Of a stretch of 26,115 nt of DNA, positions 1 to 6,192 are shown in pieces (the first letter of the stretch is position 1; the number at the start of each line of letters is the position of its first letter). A program made the translations under genes and the position numbers. This stretch comes from a virus, in the IMG/VR virus record IMGVR_UViG_3300027704_001882, positions 1-26,115 of that record. One strand, given 5' to 3'. Under the pieces are notes generated by a model that had not been told where the DNA came from, did not search any database, and saw only the letters and a list, made by a program, of their open reading frames with translations.

Positions 1-472
1 AGCGATGTGTGTACTTGTGGCACATCTGTTTCTCAGCACGATAGAAGTCACGATAAGATTGAACGTGGCACGGCACTGAACCTTTCCAAGCGTCGTACTC
101 AATCTTGTATATGTCAGGCATACACCGTGGTGGGTTACGCCACTCACCCTCTGGCATGTGACGATGGATAGCCATGCTCAGTGTTGGTAACATTTCCTTG
201 GTCTTGTGCTCATGCTCGTAGCGGTACTCAAACTCCTTGGCTAACTCGATAGCATGATCGAGCAACCACTCAGCATGGAGGTAAGACTTACCTACCCACT
301 TGGTCATTGGGTGATGCTCATAGGCAGACTTGTATCCGCCACCATCAAACCCATGGCTACGCACCGCAGTGAACAACATCTGCGCTGACTCAACGAGCAT
401 CTTGCCAACGTGTTTGTCACCTAGTGATCGAGCCGCAACCTTGGGGTCATGGTCTACGAAAAATATATTCAT
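1..472 (-). CDS. Conserved phage hypothetical protein, N-terminal part (runs off left edge)
   Basis: Reading the minus strand from ATG at 472 gives 157 open codons with no stop before the window edge, so this is a 5' part of a gene. The protein starts MNIFFVDHDPKVAARSL and contains DKHVGKMLVESAQMLFTAVR, then HPMTKW, EYRYEHEHKT and MPDIYKIEYDAW...SYRDFYRAEK. From memory this order of motifs is that of a widespread phage protein family (typical form: DxDP, DKHVVKM, E.AQ.L.TA.R, HP.T.W, YR.YY..EK) that is mostly annotated as hypothetical. I do not assign a reaction. The start is supported by a GGAGAAG ribosome site 5 nt upstream and by an ATGA overlap with the stop of the preceding 62-codon gene, which suggests translational coupling at the end of the AAA+/vWA operon. 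Confidence 0.8.
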   Translation of the reverse strand, partial: MNIFFVDHDPKVAARSLGDKHVGKMLVESAQMLFTAVRSHGFDGGGYKSAYEHHPMTKWVGKSYLHAEWLLDHAIELAKEFEYRYEHEHKTKEMLPTLSMAIHRHMPEGEWRNPPRCMPDIYKIEYDAWKGSVPCHVQSYRDFYRAEKQMCHKYTHR

Positions 473-657
473 GTAACTTCTCCAGTGATTAGTTGTTTTA
501 CTTGGTGGTCTACTTCCACGCAGACCGATCTGATCGACGTGTAATCTTTGTGACGTATGCCTCTGGTCTTGATGCGAAGTGCAACTGAAACCCAGAAGCG
601 CATGTCTCTTCGAGGGTGTAAGAAATACCATTCCGTCCTCACCTTGACCCGCTTCAC
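469..657 (-). CDS. Small basic hypothetical protein (62 aa), GTG start
   Basis: I do not recognise this protein. It is 62 residues, rich in Arg, Lys, Val and aromatic residues in its N-terminal half, with no membrane segment and no Cys pair. It begins at a GTG codon that overlaps the TGA stop of the CobT-like gene (GTGA), and its own TGA overlaps the ATG of the next gene (ATGA). Being overlapped at both ends in the same operon is the main evidence that it is a real gene. It is expected to be made by coupled translation with the vWA protein, but nothing in its sequence shows a role. Confidence 0.65.
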   Translation of the reverse strand: MKRVKVRTEWYFLHPRRDMRFWVSVALRIKTRGIRHKDYTSIRSVCVEVDHQVKQLITGEVT

Positions 658-2507
658 ACCACATCCAACAGCTTGCGGTTATCGACAGTGAACCTGTCAC
701 CTAGCAGTGCTTTGGATAGCTGATCGAGGGCTGAACCTGCCAAGTCTGACAGGTCTCTAACGACGGTGTACTTGGGATAGAAACGCTCGACTGAGTCATC
801 AACGATACCGATGCCGATGATGTCAGTCCCTGCTTTGACCGCATTATCTACAGCCTTACGTGTGTATCGTGAGATATTCTTATGGCAACCTGAAGACGCA
901 GGTGAACCGTCCGATAAGACGAGCATCACATGTCGTGACTCTTGACGAGCGGCAAGACGATGCTGTGTCTTAGCGATAGCGTCACCGTCTGCGTTATCCC
1001 ACAGGTTCATGTGCTTGATACCTGCAATAGCACCCTTGGCCTCGAACAATCTCTCTTCGAACTGCTTGAAGATAAACATGTGCAGGGGTGCTGACCTGTC
1101 GTACTCAACACCTTCACGTTTGCATGACACACCACCAAAGTTATTGGTGAACCCTAGTATCTCGTACTTGATACCTGCACTGTCGATGGATTCGGCAAGG
1201 GCAACAACACACTGCTGAGCCAGACCAATCTTGTTTGCACCACCCATGCTACCGCTCAGGTCAACGAGTATGGACACGGCGGTATCAACCTCGGCCTTGT
1301 CTGAGCGCAACTTGAACACGTTGGCACGACCACCGAATGCTTGGACGAACCGTCGTGTATCAAGGCGTCCATCCTCTCGGCCATAATCCCAGTCACGTTT
1401 CTGCTGAGCGAGTAGTGAACGCATCAACTTGGAACGCATGGAATTGATCTCACCTGCCATGGATGCAACGGCCTTGTCGTAGTCCGCTGGCTCACACATG
1501 CTAAACATATGTTGGTGAGCGGATTCGATTGTGCGGTGATGCCATTCATCCTTCTGATCGTATGTAATGTAGGTGAACCCATCCTCAGACGTGGTGAGTT
1601 CGCCATCATCCATCATACGAGTGATAGCTTCGGACATTTCTGGGTCGTAGGGCTCAACTTCTTCTTCGTATGTTTCTGTATCGGGAGCACTGACATCAGT
1701 ATCGGGAAGGCTTGGACGTCCATCGTCCGCATCACCGTCTGAGCTATCTTCATCAGCTCCGACGTCGTCGCTCCCTGCTTCTGTATCGTCATCACTATCG
1801 CCTCGCTCTGAGGTTTTTCCTTCTCCATCACCGCTATCTTCACCATCTTCTCGTTCTTCTGGCTCATCTTTATAGTCTCCATCGTTGAGTGATTGTTCGA
1901 CCACACGAGCGAGTGCGATAACGTCACTCGTACTGTGGCAATGATCGAGTGCGGCTACCCACTTGGTAACCTGTCGTTTAAGATCGTCTGGCATGAGATC
2001 GAGGCATGGCTGGCACGTCTTGCCGCCATAGTCCTTGCGACCCTCAAGCGTAACCATCATTGGTGCAACTGCCATATGCTTGTCTGCGTAGTCAGGATTC
2101 TCACGCATGTGCTGCAAGAACTGATCATTGACTGAGTCAGACGTGGCTATAAGATTGACTACTGCACCGGGATAATCTTCGATAACCCGGCGTTCCATCC
2201 ACACGTCTTCGAGACAATTCCATATGGGCTTGAGCGTCTTGTTGCCACGACGATGTGCATCATTGGCCATACGCAGAACTGCATCTTGGTCTGTATGCTT
2301 CACGTGACCTGCCTCGTGGTCTGTGTAACCACGCAAGATCATGCGTTGCTGTTCAGTCATCACGCTATTCTTGTCGATAGCAGGTAGCGTAATGATCTTG
2401 CCGTTGGTCTTGGCTTGGTTGCCAGAAAACACAACCTTGATGTCCTCCTTGCGACCAAACACTGCGGATGACTTAGTAACTTCGTTTACGAATGTATCCG
2501 TTTTCAT
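654..2507 (-). CDS. cobT: CobT-like protein: HEAGH motif plus C-terminal von Willebrand A domain
   Basis: 617 residues from ATG at 2507, chosen because GGGGGT lies upstream and the ATG follows the stop of the CobS-like gene by 4 nt; a longer reading frame would run into that gene. Order of parts: a globular N-terminal half with HEAGH at 64-68 (HExxH form) and CLEDVWMERR at 98-107; a Cys pair (C165, C168); a very acidic Asp/Glu/Ser linker at about 208-290; then RDWDYGREDGRLDTRR and a vWA domain at about 405-610 with the MIDAS loop DLSGSMGG (D416), DNADGDAI and VLSDGSP. The C-terminal half follows the CobT_C pattern of aerobic cobaltochelatase subunit CobT closely. In that enzyme CobT works with the AAA+ subunit CobS, and here the neighbour is CobS-like. 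No CobN is in view, so the true substrate is unknown. The HExxH motif could bind zinc, which is inference. Confidence 0.85.
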   Translation of the reverse strand: MKTDTFVNEVTKSSAVFGRKEDIKVVFSGNQAKTNGKIITLPAIDKNSVMTEQQRMILRGYTDHEAGHVKHTDQDAVLRMANDAHRRGNKTLKPIWNCLEDVWMERRVIEDYPGAVVNLIATSDSVNDQFLQHMRENPDYADKHMAVAPMMVTLEGRKDYGGKTCQPCLDLMPDDLKRQVTKWVAALDHCHSTSDVIALARVVEQSLNDGDYKDEPEEREDGEDSGDGEGKTSERGDSDDDTEAGSDDVGADEDSSDGDADDGRPSLPDTDVSAPDTETYEEEVEPYDPEMSEAITRMMDDGELTTSEDGFTYITYDQKDEWHHRTIESAHQHMFSMCEPADYDKAVASMAGEINSMRSKLMRSLLAQQKRDWDYGREDGRLDTRRFVQAFGGRANVFKLRSDKAEVDTAVSILVDLSGSMGGANKIGLAQQCVVALAESIDSAGIKYEILGFTNNFGGVSCKREGVEYDRSAPLHMFIFKQFEERLFEAKGAIAGIKHMNLWDNADGDAIAKTQHRLAARQESRHVMLVLSDGSPASSGCHKNISRYTRKAVDNAVKAGTDIIGIGIVDDSVERFYPKYTVVRDLSDLAGSALDQLSKALLGDRFTVDNRKLLDVV

Positions 2508-2511
2508 GTAA

Positions 2512-4359
2512 TTACCCCCATACTCGTTGGCTGATTGCTTTGAGCACCGCTCGGTCATTGACTGAAGCACGATCAAGTATCGTGGTAGCAATGGCTTCCT
2601 CGATGGCTTTCTTCTCGTCGGTGATGAAGCTCATGTAAGCTGTCATGGCCTGACCCAAGGACAAGAAACCACGTGGTGATATGGGTTGCATGACCTTGGA
2701 TTGAGTGAACGCTGTTAGGTGCTCGGTGATGTAGTTGTTAAGTTTTTCTGCATGGGCATCGGCTAACTTAGGCAGACGTGACTTGATTAGCTTCTTCCTG
2801 TCCGCTGGCTTGAGGTAGTCGACCTTGACCCACACGGTGAAGCGATCAAGGAACGCCATGCTCTGTGGCCTCGCACCTTGATACATTCCGTACTCGTCAC
2901 CTTGTCCGACAGTGTTGCCAGTAGCGAACATGCGGAAGAGCTTGTGAGGCTTGATCATACGACCACCATCCTCAGTAAGCATGAGGCCGTTACCTTCAGC
3001 AGCACGTTGTAAGACGTAAGCGATGTCAGGACGCACAAAGTCGATCTCGTCGAGGCATCCGATATACGGGCCAGACATCATCTGAGGTAAGATACCGTCG
3101 ACAAACTTGGACGTAGTCACACCACCCTCATTGGCTAAGACATCACGACCTATCAAATCCATACGAGTGATTTCACTGTCGAAGTTAACACGCATGAAAG
3201 GCCAGTTAAGACGTGCGGCAACTTGCTCGATCAACGTCGTCTTGCCTGTCCCTGTGTGACCGTGAAGATAGCAACGCTGATTAGTCATGACGGCGTAAAG
3301 CACACGCAATAACTCGAAGGGACGGAACACATAATCGTTGTCAACTTCTGGCACATGAGGGTGAACACCGTCCCACTCCCACGTTGGAACCTTGAAGCTG
3401 AACTCCTCCTTGCCACGTGTAAGACCGAACGCTCTCCACGCTTCTTGCGTCGACAACCTACCGCTTGGGATTGTACCGTCGTGCTTGGTCTCCTCCGATG
3501 CGGCTGTGATGGAAACAGCGGGTGTGGACTCTGCCTTGGCTAAGTCTTCAGTCAACGTGTTAATCGTGCCGATCATGTCGTTGATGGGTGGTAGCCCTGC
3601 CTGTGACAACGCGAGGTCGATAAGCGCACTATCAGCAGGTGGATTGAGTACGACAGCCTTGACTGGCTCCGTTTCTGACTCACCGCCATCGTCTTGCAGA
3701 CGTTCGATAATTATCTTGTAGGAACCATGATCTTCAGACGACATCTGATCGAGTTGGAGGTCTGCCTCGGTGCGAGGGGCATCCTTCTCCTCACGAATAC
3801 CAACGAGCGACTTAACACCATTGGCAGTGGCTTCGTCTGTGGCGTCTGAGAGTTGTTTCCAGATGTTCATCTCGTTAATGAAGCCGTTTATGCGGCAGTA
3901 ATCGTAAGCGTTAAGTGCGGCTGTTAAGCTCATAGTTTTCTTCTCCAAGGGTGTTGATTTTAGGTGTGCGGCTAGTACCGCTTCGAAATCTCTGGACTCT
4001 GCGAAGCGATGCTTTCCGCCTCTGCCAGTTGCACAAAGGGAAATGTCCGCTATGCAATTCAACGTACCATCTACGATGCCGAGCACATGGCCATCCTCAT
4101 AGATCGAATGTGGATGGTCGCTCTCAATGAGCAGTGCCATCGTTGTGATCGTCAGGTTGTCGCGAATAACCGATATGGTTGGTCGCTTGGCTACGCTAGG
4201 TGGTAGCGATTCGAGCATTGCATCCTTGACGGCGAAACTGATCCGTCTCTGGGTTTCATCGCTGACTGACTCGGTGAACAGCTTACGAATAGCCGCTCTC
4301 CTCTGCGAGAAGTCGTCGATATCCAGACATGAACGCAGCTTTGTTTGCGTTGGGGTCAT
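2512..4359 (-). CDS. cobS: CobS-like AAA+ ATPase (MoxR-type)
   Basis: 615 residues from ATG at 4359, chosen because GGAG lies 8 nt upstream. The AAA+ module fills the C-terminal half: GHTGTGKT Walker A at 367-374, VNFDSEITRMDLIGRD after it, Walker B CLDEID at 435-440, sensor 1 FATGNT at 478-483, an arginine in FLDRF (R506) and sensor 2 SPRG at 561-564. The P-loop surroundings (EQVAARLNWP, then DS, then DLIG) are those of CobS, the ATPase ring subunit of aerobic cobaltochelatase. Residues 1-330 are an extra N-terminal region I do not recognise; CobS itself is about 330 residues, so this protein is nearly twice as long. An in-frame ATG at codon 143 (3933) carries its own GGAGAAG, so a shorter form is possible. 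The vWA partner follows after 4 nt. Likely acts in the cytoplasm as an ATP-driven remodelling ring on a target presented by the vWA protein. Confidence 0.85.
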   Translation of the reverse strand: MTPTQTKLRSCLDIDDFSQRRAAIRKLFTESVSDETQRRISFAVKDAMLESLPPSVAKRPTISVIRDNLTITTMALLIESDHPHSIYEDGHVLGIVDGTLNCIADISLCATGRGGKHRFAESRDFEAVLAAHLKSTPLEKKTMSLTAALNAYDYCRINGFINEMNIWKQLSDATDEATANGVKSLVGIREEKDAPRTEADLQLDQMSSEDHGSYKIIIERLQDDGGESETEPVKAVVLNPPADSALIDLALSQAGLPPINDMIGTINTLTEDLAKAESTPAVSITAASEETKHDGTIPSGRLSTQEAWRAFGLTRGKEEFSFKVPTWEWDGVHPHVPEVDNDYVFRPFELLRVLYAVMTNQRCYLHGHTGTGKTTLIEQVAARLNWPFMRVNFDSEITRMDLIGRDVLANEGGVTTSKFVDGILPQMMSGPYIGCLDEIDFVRPDIAYVLQRAAEGNGLMLTEDGGRMIKPHKLFRMFATGNTVGQGDEYGMYQGARPQSMAFLDRFTVWVKVDYLKPADRKKLIKSRLPKLADAHAEKLNNYITEHLTAFTQSKVMQPISPRGFLSLGQAMTAYMSFITDEKKAIEEAIATTILDRASVNDRAVLKAISQRVWG

Positions 4360-4390
4360 AGTAATCTCCATTGGTTTGAAGGATACGCTT

Positions 4391-4428
4391 GGTGTCCAAT
4401 GTATAACGAACGATACACACCAGACACC
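4391..4428 (-). promoter_or_regulatory. Imperfect hairpin upstream of the CobS-like gene
   Basis: The 82-nt gap before the ATPase gene contains GGTGTC (arm 6 nt) pairing with GACACC, enclosing a second pair TGTAT / ATACA around a 9-nt loop. No T-run follows on the minus strand, so it does not look like an intrinsic terminator. It could be an operator, an RNA processing site or a leader structure. Only the inverted repeat is seen; the role is inference. Confidence 0.3.
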
Positions 4429-4441
4429 TTTAGCGCAAGGT

Positions 4442-4825
4442 TTAGTGTTCGGAGGGCAAATAGAGCGTGAACTCACCGAACTCGTTGGGTGCTACCCACA
4501 ACTGAAATTCACCGTTTACACGGTCAAAATCGAAGTCTGTGAATGGCACGTTGATGCTGTTGAGGATTTCGTCGTTGCCGTCCTCAAGTATGAGGCAAGC
4601 CCCTTCGCCATCCGGCACGAGCTTGGCTACGACGAAGCTAGTGTCCTTGCCGTCCTTGCGAAGTTCACGAACGTACAAGTCGATGTCCGTCATGAGCCAG
4701 AACGCATCCATTTCTGTGGCTACGTGCGTGACACCTTCGGACATGATGCTTGACGTTAAGCCAAACTTGGCGAAGTCTATTGAACCCGTGAACTGCGAGA
4801 GATTAAGTTGAGTTGAAGTTTGCAT
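4442..4825 (-). CDS. DUF6876 family protein
   Basis: 127 residues. The ATG at 4825 is preceded by AGGAG with good spacing. The sequence shows LSQFTGS near the N-terminus, EGVTHVATEMDAFWLM in the first third, LILEDGNDEIL and INVPFTDFDFD in the second half, and FTLYLPSEH at the very end. This succession (LSQFTGS, DGV.yLAE..GAYWL, EDGN, i.FTDFpLd, LPSE) is what I know as DUF6876, a family of small soluble proteins found in phages and other mobile elements with no established function. Length fits the family, so the gene appears intact. It lies between the small membrane-protein cluster and the AAA+/vWA pair on the same strand, and may be expressed with them. No membrane segment is seen. Confidence 0.8.
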   Translation of the reverse strand: MQTSTQLNLSQFTGSIDFAKFGLTSSIMSEGVTHVATEMDAFWLMTDIDLYVRELRKDGKDTSFVVAKLVPDGEGACLILEDGNDEILNSINVPFTDFDFDRVNGEFQLWVAPNEFGEFTLYLPSEH

Positions 4826-4894
4826 AAATGCTCCTGTGAAGTTTGGGAAAAGAAACGACGAGAAACAGAACGATTTGAACCGATCTGCTTCCTA

Positions 4895-4907
4895 CTAAAA
4901 GTTCCTT
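4895..4907 (-). repeat. Leader repeat copy A (AAGGAACTTTTAG on minus strand)
   Basis: The 13-mer AAGGAACTTTTAG on the minus strand lies in the leader of the DUF6876 gene, just downstream of a GT/CA tract. An identical 13-mer occurs in the leader of the 138-residue gene at 5843-5855, in the same orientation and also just downstream of a GT-rich stretch. A shared regulatory element for both leaders is possible. Confidence 0.45.
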
Positions 4908-4914
4908 TAGAATT

Positions 4915-4943
4915 GCGCACATGTGTGCGTGTGTGTGTGTGCG
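4915..4943. repeat. GT/CA tract with CGCACA-TG-TGTGCG inverted repeat
   Basis: CGCACA (4916-4921) and TGTGCG (4924-4929) form a 6-bp inverted repeat around TG, followed directly by six TG units (4930-4941). It sits in the 123-nt gap between the 48-codon gene and the DUF6876 gene. Similar GT/CA-rich stretches are found in the other leaders of this cluster. Confidence 0.5.
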
Positions 4944-4948
4944 AGACG

Positions 4949-5095
4949 TCATTCGTCGTTGTCGACAGAGCCACCGAGGTGACGGTACAGGTCGTCGATC
5001 CACGTTTCTGCGTCGATGTCCCCGTTGATAATATCGTCCTCGATCCACTGCCTGATCTGGCCAGCGAGAAGGGTTTCGTGGTCGTGGTTTTCCAT
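4949..5095 (-). CDS. Small acidic hypothetical protein (48 aa)
   Basis: 48 residues, starting MENHDHETLLAGQIRQWIED and ending GGSVDNDE, with no Cys and a strong excess of Asp and Glu. The ATG shares its A with the TGA stop of the upstream membrane-protein gene (TGATG), and GGAGG lies about 8 nt before it, both of which support a real, translationally coupled gene. It reads as one or two amphipathic helices with WIEDD and WIDDLYRHL segments. I do not recognise a family. Its pairing with the 67-residue membrane protein suggests the two are made together. Confidence 0.6.
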   Translation of the reverse strand: MENHDHETLLAGQIRQWIEDDIINGDIDAETWIDDLYRHLGGSVDNDE

Positions 5096-5298
5096 CACCA
5101 CCTCCACGGTAGGAGCGATAAACACTCGCCCATGATGAGAGAGCCATCAGCAGTCGGGTAGGATTCCCCACAGCCCATGAGCCAGTTCACTACCATCCAC
5201 GCGAAGATCAGGCCGACGAAGGTGGCGACTGCTATTTCGCCTACGATCTCGACCACTTTCGCGCTTATTTTGCGACGTTGTTGACGTTGTATCTGCAT
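5095..5298 (-). CDS. Small single-span membrane protein (67 aa)
   Basis: Start at ATG 5298 is preferred over codons further upstream because AAGGAG precedes it at normal distance, while the longer frame runs back into the terminator hairpin. The protein has a basic N-terminus (MQIQRQQRRK), one hydrophobic span at about residues 19-41 (GEIAVATFVGLIFAWMVVNW), and a short C-terminal tail with two cysteines (C43, C59). The positive-inside rule suggests the N-terminus is cytoplasmic. Size and shape would fit a small phage membrane effector or holin-like protein, but it is not next to a lysis gene and I assign no role. Its stop overlaps the start of the 48-codon gene. Confidence 0.65.
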   Translation of the reverse strand: MQIQRQQRRKISAKVVEIVGEIAVATFVGLIFAWMVVNWLMGCGESYPTADGSLIMGECLSLLPWRW

Positions 5299-5322
5299 GT
5301 GTGTGCTCCTTGGTTTAGACAC

Positions 5323-5353
5323 AAAAAAACCCCACAAGCGCGAGCCTGTGAGG
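5323..5353 (-). terminator. Intrinsic terminator on the minus strand
   Basis: On the minus strand CCTCACAGGC pairs with GCTTGTGGGG (10 pairs including two or three G-T) around a TCGC loop, followed by seven T. It lies 20 nt after the stop of the 138-residue gene and 24 nt before the start of the membrane-protein gene, so it should cut expression of the downstream cluster unless read through or unless a separate promoter exists. Confidence 0.85.
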
Positions 5354-5373
5354 TCTGGGTGGGTGCGTAGGTT

Positions 5374-5790
5374 TTAACTACGCTTGGCTGCGATCAACTT
5401 CGTTGTGAACGCTGTGAATGCGGCTTCGTCGAGTGCGAGAACCTGCGCGGTGAGTGCGTCCATCGCTGACGGGTTAGCCTTCGGCTTAGCGACTGCCTTG
5501 GCCTTGGCCTTAGCCTTCGGCTTGATAGGCGTTACGTCAGCCTTCGGCTCGCGAGGTACTGCGGCCCAAGCTGCGTTGGTGGCTTCACGGCCTTCGGCGG
5601 CGTAAGCGGCCATGCGAAGATCATCACCTGCGGCTGCGGCCTTGGCTGCGTTGATCCAACGCTTGCGCTTGGTCACCTCGGCTTTAGCCGACAGGTACGC
5701 AAGAGCTTCCTTGCGAGTTTTGGCGACGAGGTAGCCGTTGGCTACTTGCGTGAGGGTGCTACCTGCGAATTTGTTAGTTGCGAGTGTCAT
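5374..5790 (-). CDS. Ala/Lys-rich hypothetical protein with histone H1-like tail (138 aa)
   Basis: 138 residues from ATG at 5790, supported by GGAG 9 nt upstream; the open frame extends further 5' but without a ribosome site. The N-terminal part (NGYLVAKTRKEALAYLSAKA, then KRKRWINAAKAAAAGDD) is helical and basic. A low-complexity stretch KPKAKAKAKAVAKPKAN lies at residues 90-106, resembling histone H1 or AlgP-type tails, and a short helix ends in AAKRS. Such tails bind nucleic acid non-specifically in known proteins, so a DNA-binding role is possible but is inference. It is the first gene of the leftward module and is closed by a strong terminator, so it may be expressed separately and strongly. 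Confidence 0.75.
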   Translation of the reverse strand: MTLATNKFAGSTLTQVANGYLVAKTRKEALAYLSAKAEVTKRKRWINAAKAAAAGDDLRMAAYAAEGREATNAAWAAVPREPKADVTPIKPKAKAKAKAVAKPKANPSAMDALTAQVLALDEAAFTAFTTKLIAAKRS

Positions 5791-5842
5791 GTGCGTTACT
5801 CCGATTTGATTTTGCAGATCGACGGAAGGCCGAGCTGTCCCC

Positions 5843-5855
5843 CTAAAAGTTCCTT
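5843..5855 (-). repeat. Leader repeat copy B (AAGGAACTTTTAG on minus strand)
   Basis: Identical to the 13-mer at 4895-4907, here about 50 nt upstream of the start of the 138-residue gene and preceded by GTGTACGCGCGTGTACGCGG. Similarity extends weakly beyond the 13-mer (GGA, then CAG or GCAG, then TCGG). Confidence 0.45.
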
Positions 5856-6022
5856 CCGCGTACACGCGCGTACACACAGGACGACACGGCGGTGCAGTTT
5901 TCGTAACCTGTTGAAATGATTGGTGGTGGGGTCTTTCAGACCATCGTTAGTGCGCTTGCGTGGATCGTTCCTGAAACGTGCGCCCACATATACACACAAA
6001 CACCCCTATGAAGGGAGAATAA

Positions 6023-6187
6023 ATGCAAGAAAATCAGCAGGTTAGGCTCACACGTGACGCTTGTGTGTCACATACACCCGTCCGCGCGAGGGGGGGGCGT
6101 ACACCCCACCCCGCCGATGGGAGTCCCGCGAGTTTGGTCACCTCCCCACCCCCACGACCAACCGCACCAATTTTTGAAAACGTCTAA
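6023..6187 (+). CDS. Possible leader ORF upstream of terminase (54 aa)
   Basis: ATG at 6023 follows a strong GAAGGGAG ribosome site and opens 54 codons ending at TAA 6185-6187, 5 nt before the terminase small subunit ATG, which has no ribosome site of its own. That arrangement is typical of translational coupling. Against it, the predicted peptide is Pro/Arg/Thr-rich with no recognisable fold (MQENQQVRLTRDACVSH, later SPPPRPTAPIFENV) and its bases include the G8 run and C-rich stretches, which look more like a DNA or RNA signal. It may be a leader whose translation matters more than its product. Confidence 0.35.
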   Translation: MQENQQVRLTRDACVSHTPVRARGGRTPHPADGSPASLVTSPPPRPTAPIFENV

Positions 6188-6192
6188 CTATA

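Larger units (their letters stand above)
5791..6192. other. Divergent intergenic switch region
   Basis: About 400 bases separate the leftward and rightward gene blocks. Seen here: two direct copies of GCGTACAC near 5856-5875 and a third near 6097; a perfect hairpin GGTCT-TTC-AGACC at 5930-5942; GT/CA-rich stretches at 5866-5879, 5984-6001 and 6062-6077; the dyad GTGAC/GTCAC at 6054-6071; and a run of eight G followed by C-rich sequence at about 6089-6112. I expected divergent promoters but found no convincing sigma70 -35/-10 pair on either strand. The position directly before the terminase small subunit would also fit a packaging site. Part of the region may code for a 54-residue leader ORF. 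Confidence 0.5.

Noticed and set aside
4391-4428. Intrinsic terminator after the DUF6876 gene
   Set aside because: The inverted repeat is interrupted and no T-run follows on the minus strand. Kept only as a possible regulatory structure.
4127-4753. Long plus-strand open frame (208 codons) over the ATPase start and DUF6876 gene
   Set aside because: It lies antisense to two well-supported genes, has no ribosome site and its protein shows no recognisable pattern.
4803-5171. Minus-strand frame of 122 codons across the small-gene cluster
   Set aside because: It covers the 48- and 67-residue genes in another frame. Those genes have ribosome sites and a TGATG overlap, while this one has none.
5796-5999. 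Minus-strand frame of 67 codons ending 5 nt before the 138-residue gene
   Set aside because: It starts at a TTG without a clear ribosome site and the peptide resembles translated leader DNA. The place of its stop is suggestive but not enough.
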